The notes under the pieces were generated by a model. That model was not told the origin of the DNA, searched no databases, and was given only the letters and a program-made list of their open reading frames with translations. A DNA stretch of 64,000 bases. Source: Anaerolineaceae bacterium (GTDB lineage: Bacteria; Chloroflexota; Anaerolineae; Aggregatilineales; Phototrophicaceae). Shown one piece after another: positions 8,465 to 16,861 of this stretch; positions within the stretch are counted from its first letter, which is position 1; each line of letters begins with the position of its first letter. The stretch is from assembly GCA_020634135.1 (NCBI GenBank), contig JACKCG010000003.1, forward strand, positions 62,001-126,000. Reading direction: 5' to 3'. The position numbers and the translations under genes were made by a program.

Positions 8465-8489
8465 GGGGCGAGTCGGCGTGGCTCACCCC
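8465..8489 (-). terminator. Terminator-like hairpin shared by leuS and the secreted protein gene
   Basis: GGGGCGAG, 9-base loop, CTCACCCC, with one mismatch in the stem. Located between the convergent stop codons at 8448 and 8524. The loop is nearly the reverse complement of the loop in the copy at 6490-6515. Confidence 0.5.
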
Positions 8490-8504
8490 TTCGCTTTCTA
8501 CTCA

Positions 8505-8613
8505 GCACTTTCAACTGTTTTCCCTACAGCACCACGTTGACCTTTGGCTCCTGCCCGGTGCGGGCCGCGATGTAGATCACCCGCTTGGGCTGCTTGCCGT
8601 TCAGCGCCTTCTG
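8505..8613 (-). repeat. Original copy of the duplicated leuS 3' segment
   Basis: Pairs with 6538-6646 at 108 of 109 bases, same orientation. The similarity continues more loosely outward into the terminator-like hairpins. Distance between equivalent positions is 1967 bases. Confidence 0.9.
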
Positions 8614-11316
8614 AACGCCAGCAGTCGCCAGCGCCGCCGCTTTGGCGTCTTCTTCGGTCACATCCACCGGAACACTGACTTTATCCCGCACTTTGCCATT
8701 GACCATGATAACCAGTGTCAGGGCGTCTTCCGTCGCCTTGTCGGCATCGTAGACCGGCCAGGACTGCTGGTGGACACTGTAGCCGAAGCCCAGATGTTGC
8801 CACAGTTCTTCCGCCATGTGCGGGGTGAAAGGCGCCATCAGCCGCAGGTATACATTCAGGGCGTCGCGCCATGCTCCCGCGCTCACACCACCGGCCTTCA
8901 GGGCGGCGACCAGCGCGTTCTTGAACTCCATCAGCCCGGCGATGGCCGTGTTGAAGCTGAATTTCTCCAGGCTGGTCGTCACCTTCAGAATCGTCTGGTG
9001 CAGCTTGCGCTCCACGTCCCGATCCGCCGAACCGTCACCAGCGGGCGCGCCGGTTGTCACCACATCCCACACCTCGTTCAGCCAGCGCACCGGCCCTTTA
9101 ATCCCGTCCGGGTCCCAGGGGCCGCCCTTCTCCCAGTCGAAGGCGAACATCAGATAGGCACGCACCGTATCCGCGCCGTACTGCGCCACCAGTTCATCCG
9201 GGTTGACCACATTGCCCTTGCTCTTGGACATGCGCTGAATTTCCAGGTGGTGTTTCAGTTGATTGACCGTGTTTTCGCCTTCAATGGCGGGGATGTTGAC
9301 AACCGCGTCCGGCAGGACTTCCACCGTGCGATTGACCCCGGCCATACTCACCGTCAGCAGGTTCTCAGTGCGCTTGACGATCTCACCGACCACGCCATCA
9401 AAGCCTTTCGGCACATCGGAGGGGCGTTCAATCACGTCAACCCGACTGGCGAAGAGCTTCTGCCCTTCAAAACGTCCGGTTGCCATAATAATGTCGCCCA
9501 TGCGTTCCGCGCCCAGCACCTGCCCCTGGTTACGTAATTGCAGCATCGGCTCGCCCCACCCCATTTCCTCCGGGTCGCGCCCGTGTGCCTGCATCACCTT
9601 CAGCGTATCCTCGAACATGCCCAGGTCGCGCATGGCCTTGGCGAACCAGCGTGAATACAGCAGATGCATCGTCGCATGTTCCGCCCCGCCGGTATAGGTA
9701 TCCACCGGCAGCCAGTAGGCCGCCTCTTCAGGGTCGAAGGGGGCGCTGTCAAAATGGGGACTCAGGTAGCGATACCAGTACCATGACGAACACATAAAGG
9801 TGTCCATCGTGTCGGTTTCACGCCGCGCCGGGTTGCCATCCGAGTCCGTCGTGTTCAGGAACGGCTCGTGATACGTCAGCGGGCTGCGTCCGGTGGGCAT
9901 GAACTCCACGTCGTCGGGCAGCAGCACCGGCAGTTGGTCGTCGGACACGGACTCAATCTTCCCGTCCTGGCGATGGATGACCGGGATTGGCGATCCCCAA
10001 TACCGCTGGCGGGAGATCAGCCAGTCACGCAGCCGGTAGTTGATGGCCTCTTTGCCGACTCCGGATTCTTCCAGCCAGTCAATTACCGCATTGATGGCCG
10101 GGTTCTTGCGCCCCTTGTCTTCGCTGGCGAACGTGCCGTCGAACAGGTCGCTGTTAATCATGTAACCGGCACCAGGATAAGCCTCGGTCATAGTCGCGCC
10201 GTCAAACGTCATACCTTCCGGCTGGATGACCGGGCGGATCTCCAGGCCAAACTTGCGGGCGAAGGCAAAGTCGCGCTCGTCATGCGCCGGGACAGCCATA
10301 ATCGCGCCTGTGCCATAGGTAATCATCACGTAGTCGGCAATCCAGATAGGGATGCGTTCCCCATTGACCGGATTGATGGCATAGCCGCCGGTGAACACGC
10401 CGGTCTTGTCGCGGCCTTCCGCCGTGCGCTCGATTTCGGTGGCACTGGCGGCCTGCTCGATATAGGCTTCGATGGCGGCTTTCTGCGCAGCGGTTGTCAC
10501 CTTTGCCACCAGGTCATGCTCCGGCGCCAGCACCATGAAGGTCGCGCCCCACAGTGTATCCGGGCGGGTGGTGTAGATTTCAATGGGGTCGCCTGCTTCG
10601 GTCTTAAAGACCACCCGCGCGCCTTCGCTCCGGCCAATCCAGTTGGTCTGCATGATCTTGATCGGCTCAGGCCAGTCAATATGGCTGAAGTCCAGCATTT
10701 CGTCCGCATAGCGCGTATAACGGAAGAACCACTGCGTCATCAGCTTCTGGATAACCGGCTGTCCGGTACGCTCATCTTTGCCGTCAATCACCTGCTCGTT
10801 CGCCAGCACGGTTTGCAGCGTGGGCGACCAGTTGACCATCGCCTCGCCCCGGTAAGCCAGGTCATGGTCGAAGAACTGTTTGAAGAACCACTCTGTCCAC
10901 TGATAGTAGGAGGGTTCGCAGCTTACCGCCTCGCGCTCCCAATCGAACATCGTGCCCATCTTGCGCATTTGTTCGCGCATCCGCTTGATGTTCGCGGTTG
11001 TCCAGCGGGCCGGGTGGATGTTGCGCTGCACAGCGGCGTTTTCGGCGGGCAGGCCAAAGGCATCAAAGCCCATCGGGAACAGCACGTTAAAACCGCGCAT
11101 CCGCATCCAGCGGGCGCGGGCGTCCGAGGGCGTCATGGCGAACCAGTGGCCGATATGCAGATCGCCGCTGGGATACGGCAGCATCGTCAACGCATAATGC
11201 TTGGGGCGGTTCCAGTCCACCATCGCCCGGTACAGCTTGTCAGTTTCCCATTTTTGCTGCCATTTGGGTTCAATGGCTTGCGGATTGTATTGGTCAGTCA
11301 TTGCCTGTTCATTCAC
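8524..11316 (-). CDS. leuS: Leucyl-tRNA synthetase
   Basis: 930 residues, a normal bacterial length. It charges tRNA-Leu in the cytoplasm. Class I signatures are intact: 'LHIGH' of the HIGH box near residue 56 and 'RMSKSKGNVV' for KMSKS. The CP1 editing domain is present with its Thr-rich stretch 'TTRPDTLWGATF' and 'GTGAIMAVPAHDERD'. The anticodon-binding region and the C-terminal beta domain ending 'KVNVVL' complete the protein. AAGG lies about 6 bases before the first ATG; the ATG five codons later is an alternative. The last ~29 codons are duplicated 2 kb away at 6538-6646. Confidence 0.97.
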   Translation of the reverse strand: MNEQAMTDQYNPQAIEPKWQQKWETDKLYRAMVDWNRPKHYALTMLPYPSGDLHIGHWFAMTPSDARARWMRMRGFNVLFPMGFDAFGLPAENAAVQRNIHPARWTTANIKRMREQMRKMGTMFDWEREAVSCEPSYYQWTEWFFKQFFDHDLAYRGEAMVNWSPTLQTVLANEQVIDGKDERTGQPVIQKLMTQWFFRYTRYADEMLDFSHIDWPEPIKIMQTNWIGRSEGARVVFKTEAGDPIEIYTTRPDTLWGATFMVLAPEHDLVAKVTTAAQKAAIEAYIEQAASATEIERTAEGRDKTGVFTGGYAINPVNGERIPIWIADYVMITYGTGAIMAVPAHDERDFAFARKFGLEIRPVIQPEGMTFDGATMTEAYPGAGYMINSDLFDGTFASEDKGRKNPAINAVIDWLEESGVGKEAINYRLRDWLISRQRYWGSPIPVIHRQDGKIESVSDDQLPVLLPDDVEFMPTGRSPLTYHEPFLNTTDSDGNPARRETDTMDTFMCSSWYWYRYLSPHFDSAPFDPEEAAYWLPVDTYTGGAEHATMHLLYSRWFAKAMRDLGMFEDTLKVMQAHGRDPEEMGWGEPMLQLRNQGQVLGAERMGDIIMATGRFEGQKLFASRVDVIERPSDVPKGFDGVVGEIVKRTENLLTVSMAGVNRTVEVLPDAVVNIPAIEGENTVNQLKHHLEIQRMSKSKGNVVNPDELVAQYGADTVRAYLMFAFDWEKGGPWDPDGIKGPVRWLNEVWDVVTTGAPAGDGSADRDVERKLHQTILKVTTSLEKFSFNTAIAGLMEFKNALVAALKAGGVSAGAWRDALNVYLRLMAPFTPHMAEELWQHLGFGYSVHQQSWPVYDADKATEDALTLVIMVNGKVRDKVSVPVDVTEEDAKAAALATAGVQKALNGKQPKRVIYIAARTGQEPKVNVVL

Positions 11317-11354
11317 TCCCTTATCGAGATTCAGCTACGAGATTGCCGGGATCA

Positions 11355-11379
11355 GTACAATTCAAAGAGCGAATTGTAC
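11355..11379 (-). promoter_or_regulatory. Strong hairpin in the leuS leader
   Basis: GTACAATTC, 7-base loop, GAATTGTAC: a perfect 9-bp stem about 40 bases upstream of leuS. On the transcript it is preceded by GGTG, giving GGTGGTAC, which recalls part of the T-box antiterminator consensus; the rest of the T-box core is not recognisable and there is no U-run. Confidence 0.45.
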
Positions 11380-11576
11380 CACCACTTGGCACAGGTACGG
11401 AATCGAATATCCACATGAGAAAACAGTATGGAGTTTAAGGAAGCGTGGAGGGGGAGGGGCGCGGCAACCGTCGGTTGCTACCCAAGAGAAGAGCGGGCCA
11501 CCTCATAACCCGTATGGTAAACTGTGATGGGGATCATGGTTGCATCACCTGTCGAACCTGTTTAACGATTGGTTAC

Positions 11577-11606
11577 ACTATAACATAGGGTCAGGCGGGG
11601 CGTCAA
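11577..11606 (-). promoter_or_regulatory. Promoter of leuS
   Basis: On the minus strand TTGACG, 18-base spacer, TATAGT. Predicted start near 11570, giving a leader of about 250 bases, long enough for RNA-level control. Confidence 0.6.
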
Positions 11607-11615
11607 TAGGTCTGA

Positions 11616-11667
11616 CTCGTTCAGCTGTTGGTGATCGAAGCTCGCCAGCAGAGGTATCAGCGCATCA
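11616..11667. repeat. 52-bp dispersed repeat, copy 1
   Basis: Matches the reverse complement of 55344-55395 at 51 of 52 bases. Both copies can be read as D-A-L-I-P-L-L-A-S-F-D-H-Q-Q, so they may be pieces of a decayed transposase or other repeated gene. Flanks of the two copies do not match. Confidence 0.75.
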
Positions 11668-11977
11668 CACTGGACAGACAACTTTCAATAACGAAGGCGC
11701 ACAACTGAACTGACCCCCTGAGATTGGACAGGCTGCTAAATGCAATATCAAGGTCGTGAAAGGATAGACGCACGTTTAGTGCCAGCAGCACTGCGCTTGT
11801 AAGCCGATACCATCTGCCCGATGTGCGTGGGTTCTTGACGTAATGTGAGCCACAGGTGTTGATGTGGGTGTTTGTTCATGCCGCCACCTCCACGCCGAAG
11901 TTGACCAGGAGCACCGGATTCAGCCTGATAGTGGATTAACTGGCTAGCACTGTAGCGATCTGGTTACACAACCCCCT

Positions 11978-12041
11978 TGGCTGTCAGCCACCAGCCGCTT
12001 GTCAATGGCAAAAACCCGGCTCAACCAGCTAGCAGCTAAAT
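11978..12041. repeat. Low-complexity GCCA/GCTA word repeat
   Basis: Reiterated GCCA, GGCT and GCTA words, similar in style to 714-786. Confidence 0.4.
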
Positions 12042-12352
12042 CCAATCCCCCGAAGGGGTAGGCCACTGTTGAGACGCGGATATAGCGATTGCCGGGCGGC
12101 GTATCAGATGTTTTTTGTGATTGATCGCCACCAATCTGTCAGCAAAGATAGTGGTGAAACCAACCCTATTGAACGCTGATTCAGCACGTCGCGCTAACGT
12201 CTGGCCCAGTTCATTCGCAAAACCCTGTCTTTTTCCAGGGCCGATTATTTTCATGAGTCCGTTTTTCGGCTATTCGTTCATCACTGCAATCGAGCCTGTA
12301 TCAGTCAACAGGTCACCACCTCCCAGGTAGCAGCGAATTCAAGCCCACTCTT

Positions 12353-13996
12353 CTAGGACAGCAGGCGGCGCTGGTGAAGGCGGTACACCCGATCCACCTG
12401 ATCGAGCAGCACGCGGCGGTGCGTGAAAATCAAGAGGCTGCGCCCGGCTGTAGACTGAAGAATCGTTTCCAGCACCGAGCGCTCAGTAATGGGGTCGAGG
12501 TTGGCGGTAGCCTCGTCCAGGATGAGGACAGGCGTGTTCTTGAGCAGGACGCGCGCCAGTGCAACGCGCTGTCGTTCCCCCCCGCTGAGCTGTGAGCCAT
12601 CTTCCCCCACAAATGTATCATAGCCTTCGGGCAGCGACAGGATGAAGTCGTGAATCTGCGCCTGCCGGGCCGCCGTTTCGATTGCTTCCTGTGTCGCGCC
12701 AGCGCGGGCGATGCGGATATTCTCGCGGATAGTGGTGTTAAACAGGTGGGTGCGCTGGGTCATCACGCCGAAAACCTCGCGTACATCCGCCTGCCGGTAG
12801 TCGCGCAGGTCGCGCCCGTCCAGCAAAATAGCCCCCGTTTCATAATCCCAGTAGCGCAGCAGGACATTTACCAGTGTGGATTTTCCCGCGCCACTCTCAC
12901 CCAGGATGGCAACACGCTCGCCAGGCTGAAGTGCCAGGGTTACTGCCTCGAATACGGCGGGTTCACCGGCGGCATAGCGGAACGATAACCCCCGGATTTC
13001 CAGCGCGGGGCGTTCGGGGAGCGGCGCGGGCGATACCGGGTCGGTGATGACGGGCGGCAGGTCTGCCAGCGCGAAGAGCCGCCGGGCAGCCTGGGTGTTC
13101 GCCCCCAGATGAGCCGCCGCCTGTGCCAGCGGCAGGAACGCCTCAAATAGCGCGATAGTCGCCAGCGCCACCGTCGCCAGGTAGACCCCTTCAATATGCG
13201 GGATAGCGGCGGCCAGCACCGCCAGCGCTGCGCCATTCGTCAGGAAAACAGTCAGCGCCACTTGCAGCGCATCGAACCGGGCGATACGCGCCTCTTGTGC
13301 TGCCAGTCCCCGGCTGAGCGCAGCGATTTTCCCCGCCTGAGCGGGAGTCTGCCCGTAGACCAGCGTCTCCGCCATACCCTGAATGTAATCTACCAGCGTC
13401 GCGTTCAGTTCGGCACGCACAGCCACCCGGTCACGTCCGGCACTGGCGTTTCCCCACCAGGCCAGCAGTGGAACGAGGATACCCGCCGCCAGCATGAATA
13501 CCAGTGCCACCAGCGCCACCAGCGGGTCAAACAGGTTGAGAAACACGGTGAGCAGCAGCGCCACGACCAATGCTGTCAGGGGCGGCGCAACCGCCCGCAG
13601 GTACAGGTTTTGCAGGCTTTCGATGTCGTCAATCACGCGGCTAAGCAGGTCGCCGCTGCGTAACGAGACCAACCGCGCCGGGGCTAACGGCTCTATCGCC
13701 CGGTAGAACGCAACGCGCAGGTGCGCCAGCAGGCGAAAGGTCGTCTCGTGGGAAACCAGCCGTTCGAGATAACGGAAGACGCCGCGTGCAATCCCGAAGA
13801 AGCGCACGCCAACAACAGCGACACTGAGTTCAGCAATTGATGGCTGCTGGGCCGCCCTGGAGATCAACCAGGCCGAAGTCGCCATCAGGCTGACACTGCT
13901 GGCAATTGTGAGAACCCCCAGCAGGGTCGCCAAGGCCATCCCCCGCCAGAATGGGAACGCCAGTCGCAGCACACGCCACAGCGGGTTACGATTCAT
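12353..13996 (-). CDS. cydC: Thiol reductant ABC exporter subunit CydC
   Basis: 547 residues from the chosen ATG. It is a half-size ABC exporter with six N-terminal membrane helices ('LATLLGVLTIASSVSLMATSAWLIS' is characteristic of CydC; the run is split by membrane turns) and a C-terminal ATPase: Walker A 'GESGAGKST', signature 'LSGGERQR', Walker B 'VLILDEAT'. With CydD it exports glutathione/cysteine-type thiols to the periplasmic side and is needed to assemble cytochrome bd. The ATG at 13996 has GAGGG 8 bases upstream and overlaps the end of cydD by 11 bases; a GTG at 14014 is less likely. Last gene of cydABDC. Confidence 0.93.
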   Translation of the reverse strand: MNRNPLWRVLRLAFPFWRGMALATLLGVLTIASSVSLMATSAWLISRAAQQPSIAELSVAVVGVRFFGIARGVFRYLERLVSHETTFRLLAHLRVAFYRAIEPLAPARLVSLRSGDLLSRVIDDIESLQNLYLRAVAPPLTALVVALLLTVFLNLFDPLVALVALVFMLAAGILVPLLAWWGNASAGRDRVAVRAELNATLVDYIQGMAETLVYGQTPAQAGKIAALSRGLAAQEARIARFDALQVALTVFLTNGAALAVLAAAIPHIEGVYLATVALATIALFEAFLPLAQAAAHLGANTQAARRLFALADLPPVITDPVSPAPLPERPALEIRGLSFRYAAGEPAVFEAVTLALQPGERVAILGESGAGKSTLVNVLLRYWDYETGAILLDGRDLRDYRQADVREVFGVMTQRTHLFNTTIRENIRIARAGATQEAIETAARQAQIHDFILSLPEGYDTFVGEDGSQLSGGERQRVALARVLLKNTPVLILDEATANLDPITERSVLETILQSTAGRSLLIFTHRRVLLDQVDRVYRLHQRRLLS

Positions 13997-15749
13997 CGCT
14001 GAAGCCCTCGTCACTGTTCACGAGATGGGCGTACCGCCCGCCCGCAGCCATCAACGCGGCATGACTCCCCTGTTCGATGACCCTTCCGCCTGCCATCAGG
14101 ATGATCTTGTCTGCGTGAACAGCCGTACTCAGGCGATGGGTAATCAGTAAAACGGTGCGCCCCGCCGTGACTCGTTCCAGCGCCCGAATGATGGCGGCTT
14201 CGCTTTCCGGGTCAAGCTGTGAAGTTGGCTCATCCAGAATCAACAGCGGCGCATCACGCAATAATGCGCGTGCCAGGGCGATGCGCTGGGCCTGCCCGCC
14301 GCTCAGGCGCAGGCCGCGCTCTCCGCATACCGTCTCGTAACCCAGGGGAAGCTGCATGACGAAATCATGCACCCCCGCCGCCTGTGCTGCCGTTATCATC
14401 TGGGTTTCTGAAGCATCGGGACGGCTGAAACAAATATTTTCGGCAATCGTGGCGTTGAAGAGATACGGCGATTGGGATACCCAGGCAATATGCTCCCGCC
14501 ACGCCCCGGCAGAAATACGCGCCAAGTCACTCCCGCCCACGCTGATACGCCCGGAGTTCGGTTGGACGAAGCGCAGCAGCAGCGCGGCGATACTCGTCTT
14601 GCCGCCCCCGCTCGCGCCCACCAGCGCGGCCCGCTGCCCCGGTTCAATCTCGAAAGACACGTCCTTGAGGGCGGGACGTGTGTCATCCGCATAGGCCAGC
14701 GATACCCCCTCAAAACGAATACGCAATGCTGGTGGAACCGGAAGCGCATCCATACTCGATTTCTCCGGGAGCGGCGTATCCAGCACCGCATACAGCCGTT
14801 CCGCCGCCGCCTTGCCTTCAGTAGCGTTATGGAACTTCGCGCCTAAGGCCCGCAGCGGCAGGTAGAATTCCGGCGCAATCACCAGCAGGAACAGCGCCTG
14901 TTCAAAACCGATGCCACCGTTTAACAGCCGGACGCCGATTTCTACCGCGACAATCGCCACACTGAGCGTCGCCAGCATTTCCAGCGTGAAGGCTGAAAGA
15001 AAGGCGACCCGCAGCACGCGCATGGTAGCTTCCCGGAAATCTCCGGTAATGCGTTGGATCGTCTCGGCCTGGTACTGGCTGCGGTTGAATAGTTTGAGGG
15101 TGGTCAGTCCCTGCATGACATCAAGAAAGTGCGCTCCCAGGTGACGCATTTCGAAGTACTGGCGTTTTGCCAGCGCTCCGGCGGCCATACCGATCAGCGC
15201 CATGAAGAACGGGATAAGCGGGGCTGTCACCAGGAGAACCGCGAACGTCACAAGGTCGAGCGGCAGCACAACCAGCAGAATCACGAGCGGGAGAAAGATG
15301 GCACTGAAGATACCCGGCAGATAATCCCGGTAGTAGCCATCCAGCTTTTCGATACCCTCGGTCACGCTCAGCACCAGATCACCGCTGCGCTCGCCCTGCC
15401 GGTATGCCGGGCCAAGCGCGTAGAGGTGCGCCACGAAGCGTTCCCGCAGCGCGTTTTTCACACGGATGGCGAGCTGAGCCGAAGCGTGCCCGCTCGCATA
15501 GCTCAGGGCGGCGCGCAGCCCCACGATGCCCAATAGAAACAGCAGCGTTGGCAGTACCTGTTCCAGCGTTTCCCCACCCAGGAACACCCTTTGGATCACC
15601 TGGCTGAGCAGCGCGGCCTGAGCAATAACAACGAATCCCAACAGCGCGTTGGCTCCAAGGCTGGCAGCCAGCGCCCCATGCGCAAACCGGGTTTCATAAA
15701 GCAGTCGTTGATCGAGGCTGCGTTTTCGGGCAGGATGAGCAGGCAGCAT
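13986..15749 (-). CDS. cydD: Thiol reductant ABC exporter subunit CydD
   Basis: 587 residues from the ATG at 15749. Six membrane helices in the N-terminal half, including 'LDQRLLYETRFA' typical of the CydD N-terminus, then an ATPase domain with Walker A 'GASGGGKTS', signature 'LSGGQAQR' and Walker B 'LLILDEPT'. It forms a heterodimer with CydC. The start is uncertain: no clear Shine-Dalgarno precedes the ATG, and an in-frame GTG at 15797 would add 16 residues but lies inside a hairpin. The gene overlaps cydC, so the stoichiometry is probably set by translational coupling. Confidence 0.92.
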   Translation of the reverse strand: MLPAHPARKRSLDQRLLYETRFAHGALAASLGANALLGFVVIAQAALLSQVIQRVFLGGETLEQVLPTLLFLLGIVGLRAALSYASGHASAQLAIRVKNALRERFVAHLYALGPAYRQGERSGDLVLSVTEGIEKLDGYYRDYLPGIFSAIFLPLVILLVVLPLDLVTFAVLLVTAPLIPFFMALIGMAAGALAKRQYFEMRHLGAHFLDVMQGLTTLKLFNRSQYQAETIQRITGDFREATMRVLRVAFLSAFTLEMLATLSVAIVAVEIGVRLLNGGIGFEQALFLLVIAPEFYLPLRALGAKFHNATEGKAAAERLYAVLDTPLPEKSSMDALPVPPALRIRFEGVSLAYADDTRPALKDVSFEIEPGQRAALVGASGGGKTSIAALLLRFVQPNSGRISVGGSDLARISAGAWREHIAWVSQSPYLFNATIAENICFSRPDASETQMITAAQAAGVHDFVMQLPLGYETVCGERGLRLSGGQAQRIALARALLRDAPLLILDEPTSQLDPESEAAIIRALERVTAGRTVLLITHRLSTAVHADKIILMAGGRVIEQGSHAALMAAGGRYAHLVNSDEGFSDES

Positions 15750-15781
15750 GGTGGTTCTGCGTAAATGGACGATGGAAGCAT

Positions 15782-15814
15782 TATCCCTGCCCGACACGGA
15801 ATCGGACAGGGATA
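15782..15814 (-). promoter_or_regulatory. Intergenic hairpin between cydB and cydD
   Basis: TATCCCTG(C)CCGA pairs with TCGG(A)CAGGGATA across an 8-base loop. It has no T-run in the direction of transcription. It could limit read-through from the oxidase genes to the exporter genes or protect the cydAB message. Confidence 0.5.
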
Positions 15815-15833
15815 AATCGTGGTTTAGCGGGGG

Positions 15834-16850
15834 TTAGTATTCAAGATGGCTTTCAGTAGTCAGCCGTTTGCGGAAGACCCAGTAGCTCCAGGCCTGGTAT
15901 GCCAGTACCACCGGCACCAGTGTCAGCGCGATGACCGACATGACCTGCAGAGTGTAAAAACTGGATGACGCATTGTAGATGGTCAGGTCAAAGCCGAGTG
16001 TGGATGGCATCACGCGCGGGAAAAGCGTGCCGAAGATGAGCGCGACCACGCCGACCACTGTCAGGCTCGTACCGAGGAATGCCCGGCCATACCGTGCCTT
16101 GAAGATGAAATAGCCGGTTGCCAGCAGTCCGGCCACCGCCGCCACCAGTCCCAGCACGTTTGCCGGATTCAGGTTTTCCAGAATGTCGGTTTCAAACAGG
16201 CTGAGGACAACGAATACAACAGCCACCAGCGTGACCGGCAGCCACAACCGCCGGGCGAAACTGCTGACCCGTTCCTGGATAACACCATCAGTCTTGAGTT
16301 CCAGGAACAACGCGCCATGCAGGATGAACAGGGTGAGCGTGACCAGCCCGCCCACCAGTGAATAGGGGTTGAGCAGGTCAAAGAACGTGCCGACATACGT
16401 CATGCTGGCGTCAATTGCCACGCCGCGCAGAATGTTACCGAATGCCACGCCCCACAGCAGCGCCGGAAGCGCGCTGCCAATGAAGATCGCCCAATCCCAC
16501 AGGCTGCGCCAGCGGGGGGCATTATCCTTGCTGCGGAACTCGAACGCCACGCCGCGCACGATGAGCGCGACCAGAATGAGGAAGAGCGCCAGGTAAAAGC
16601 CGCTGAACAGGGTCGCGTACCAGTTGGGGAACGCCGCGAACATCGCGCCGCCAGCGGTCAACAGCCAGACTTCATTACCGTCCCAGACCGGGCCAATCGT
16701 ATTGATAACGATTCGTCGTTCTTCATCTTTCCTGGCGACGAATGGGAGCAGAATGCCGACCCCGTAGTCAAACCCTTCCAAAAAGAGAAAGCCTGTAAAC
16801 AACACGGCGATCAGAAGAAACCAGAGTGTTTGAAATGCTTGCAAATCCAT
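15834..16850 (-). CDS. cydB: Cytochrome bd ubiquinol/menaquinol oxidase subunit II
   Basis: 338 residues, usual for CydB, with about eight to nine membrane helices. The N-terminal 'LEGFDYGVGILLPF' and 'GPVWDGNEVWLLTAGGA' are hallmark CydB sequences. Subunit II supports the quinol oxidase complex that reduces O2 to water without proton pumping. GGGAG lies 5 bases before the ATG, and the gap to cydA is only 11 bases. Confidence 0.97.
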   Translation of the reverse strand: MDLQAFQTLWFLLIAVLFTGFLFLEGFDYGVGILLPFVARKDEERRIVINTIGPVWDGNEVWLLTAGGAMFAAFPNWYATLFSGFYLALFLILVALIVRGVAFEFRSKDNAPRWRSLWDWAIFIGSALPALLWGVAFGNILRGVAIDASMTYVGTFFDLLNPYSLVGGLVTLTLFILHGALFLELKTDGVIQERVSSFARRLWLPVTLVAVVFVVLSLFETDILENLNPANVLGLVAAVAGLLATGYFIFKARYGRAFLGTSLTVVGVVALIFGTLFPRVMPSTLGFDLTIYNASSSFYTLQVMSVIALTLVPVVLAYQAWSYWVFRKRLTTESHLEY

Positions 16851-16861
16851 GAGTAGCTCCC

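Larger units (their letters stand above)
11317..12352. other. About 1 kb gene-free region between leuS and cydC
   Basis: The leuS-proximal ~290 bases are a transcribed leader plus promoter. The remainder has no convincing gene. It contains half of a 52-bp inverted repeat pair (11616-11667), short minus-strand peptides around 11750-11930 that look like gene remnants, one ending in the series V-L-L-V-N-F-G-V-E-V, overlapping by ATGA the start of a 43-codon frame, and a low-complexity word repeat (11978-12041). I read this as decayed mobile or accessory DNA. Confidence 0.5.

Noticed and set aside
9868..11418. Plus-strand 516-codon open frame opposite leuS
   Set aside because: It is the antisense shadow of a highly conserved gene in GC-rich DNA; the translation is His/Arg/Gly-rich without motifs and lacks a ribosome binding site.
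11551..11565. tRNA-like GGTTCGA sequence on the minus strand upstream of leuS
   Set aside because: The surrounding bases do not form acceptor, D or anticodon arms, and no tRNA 3' end is present.
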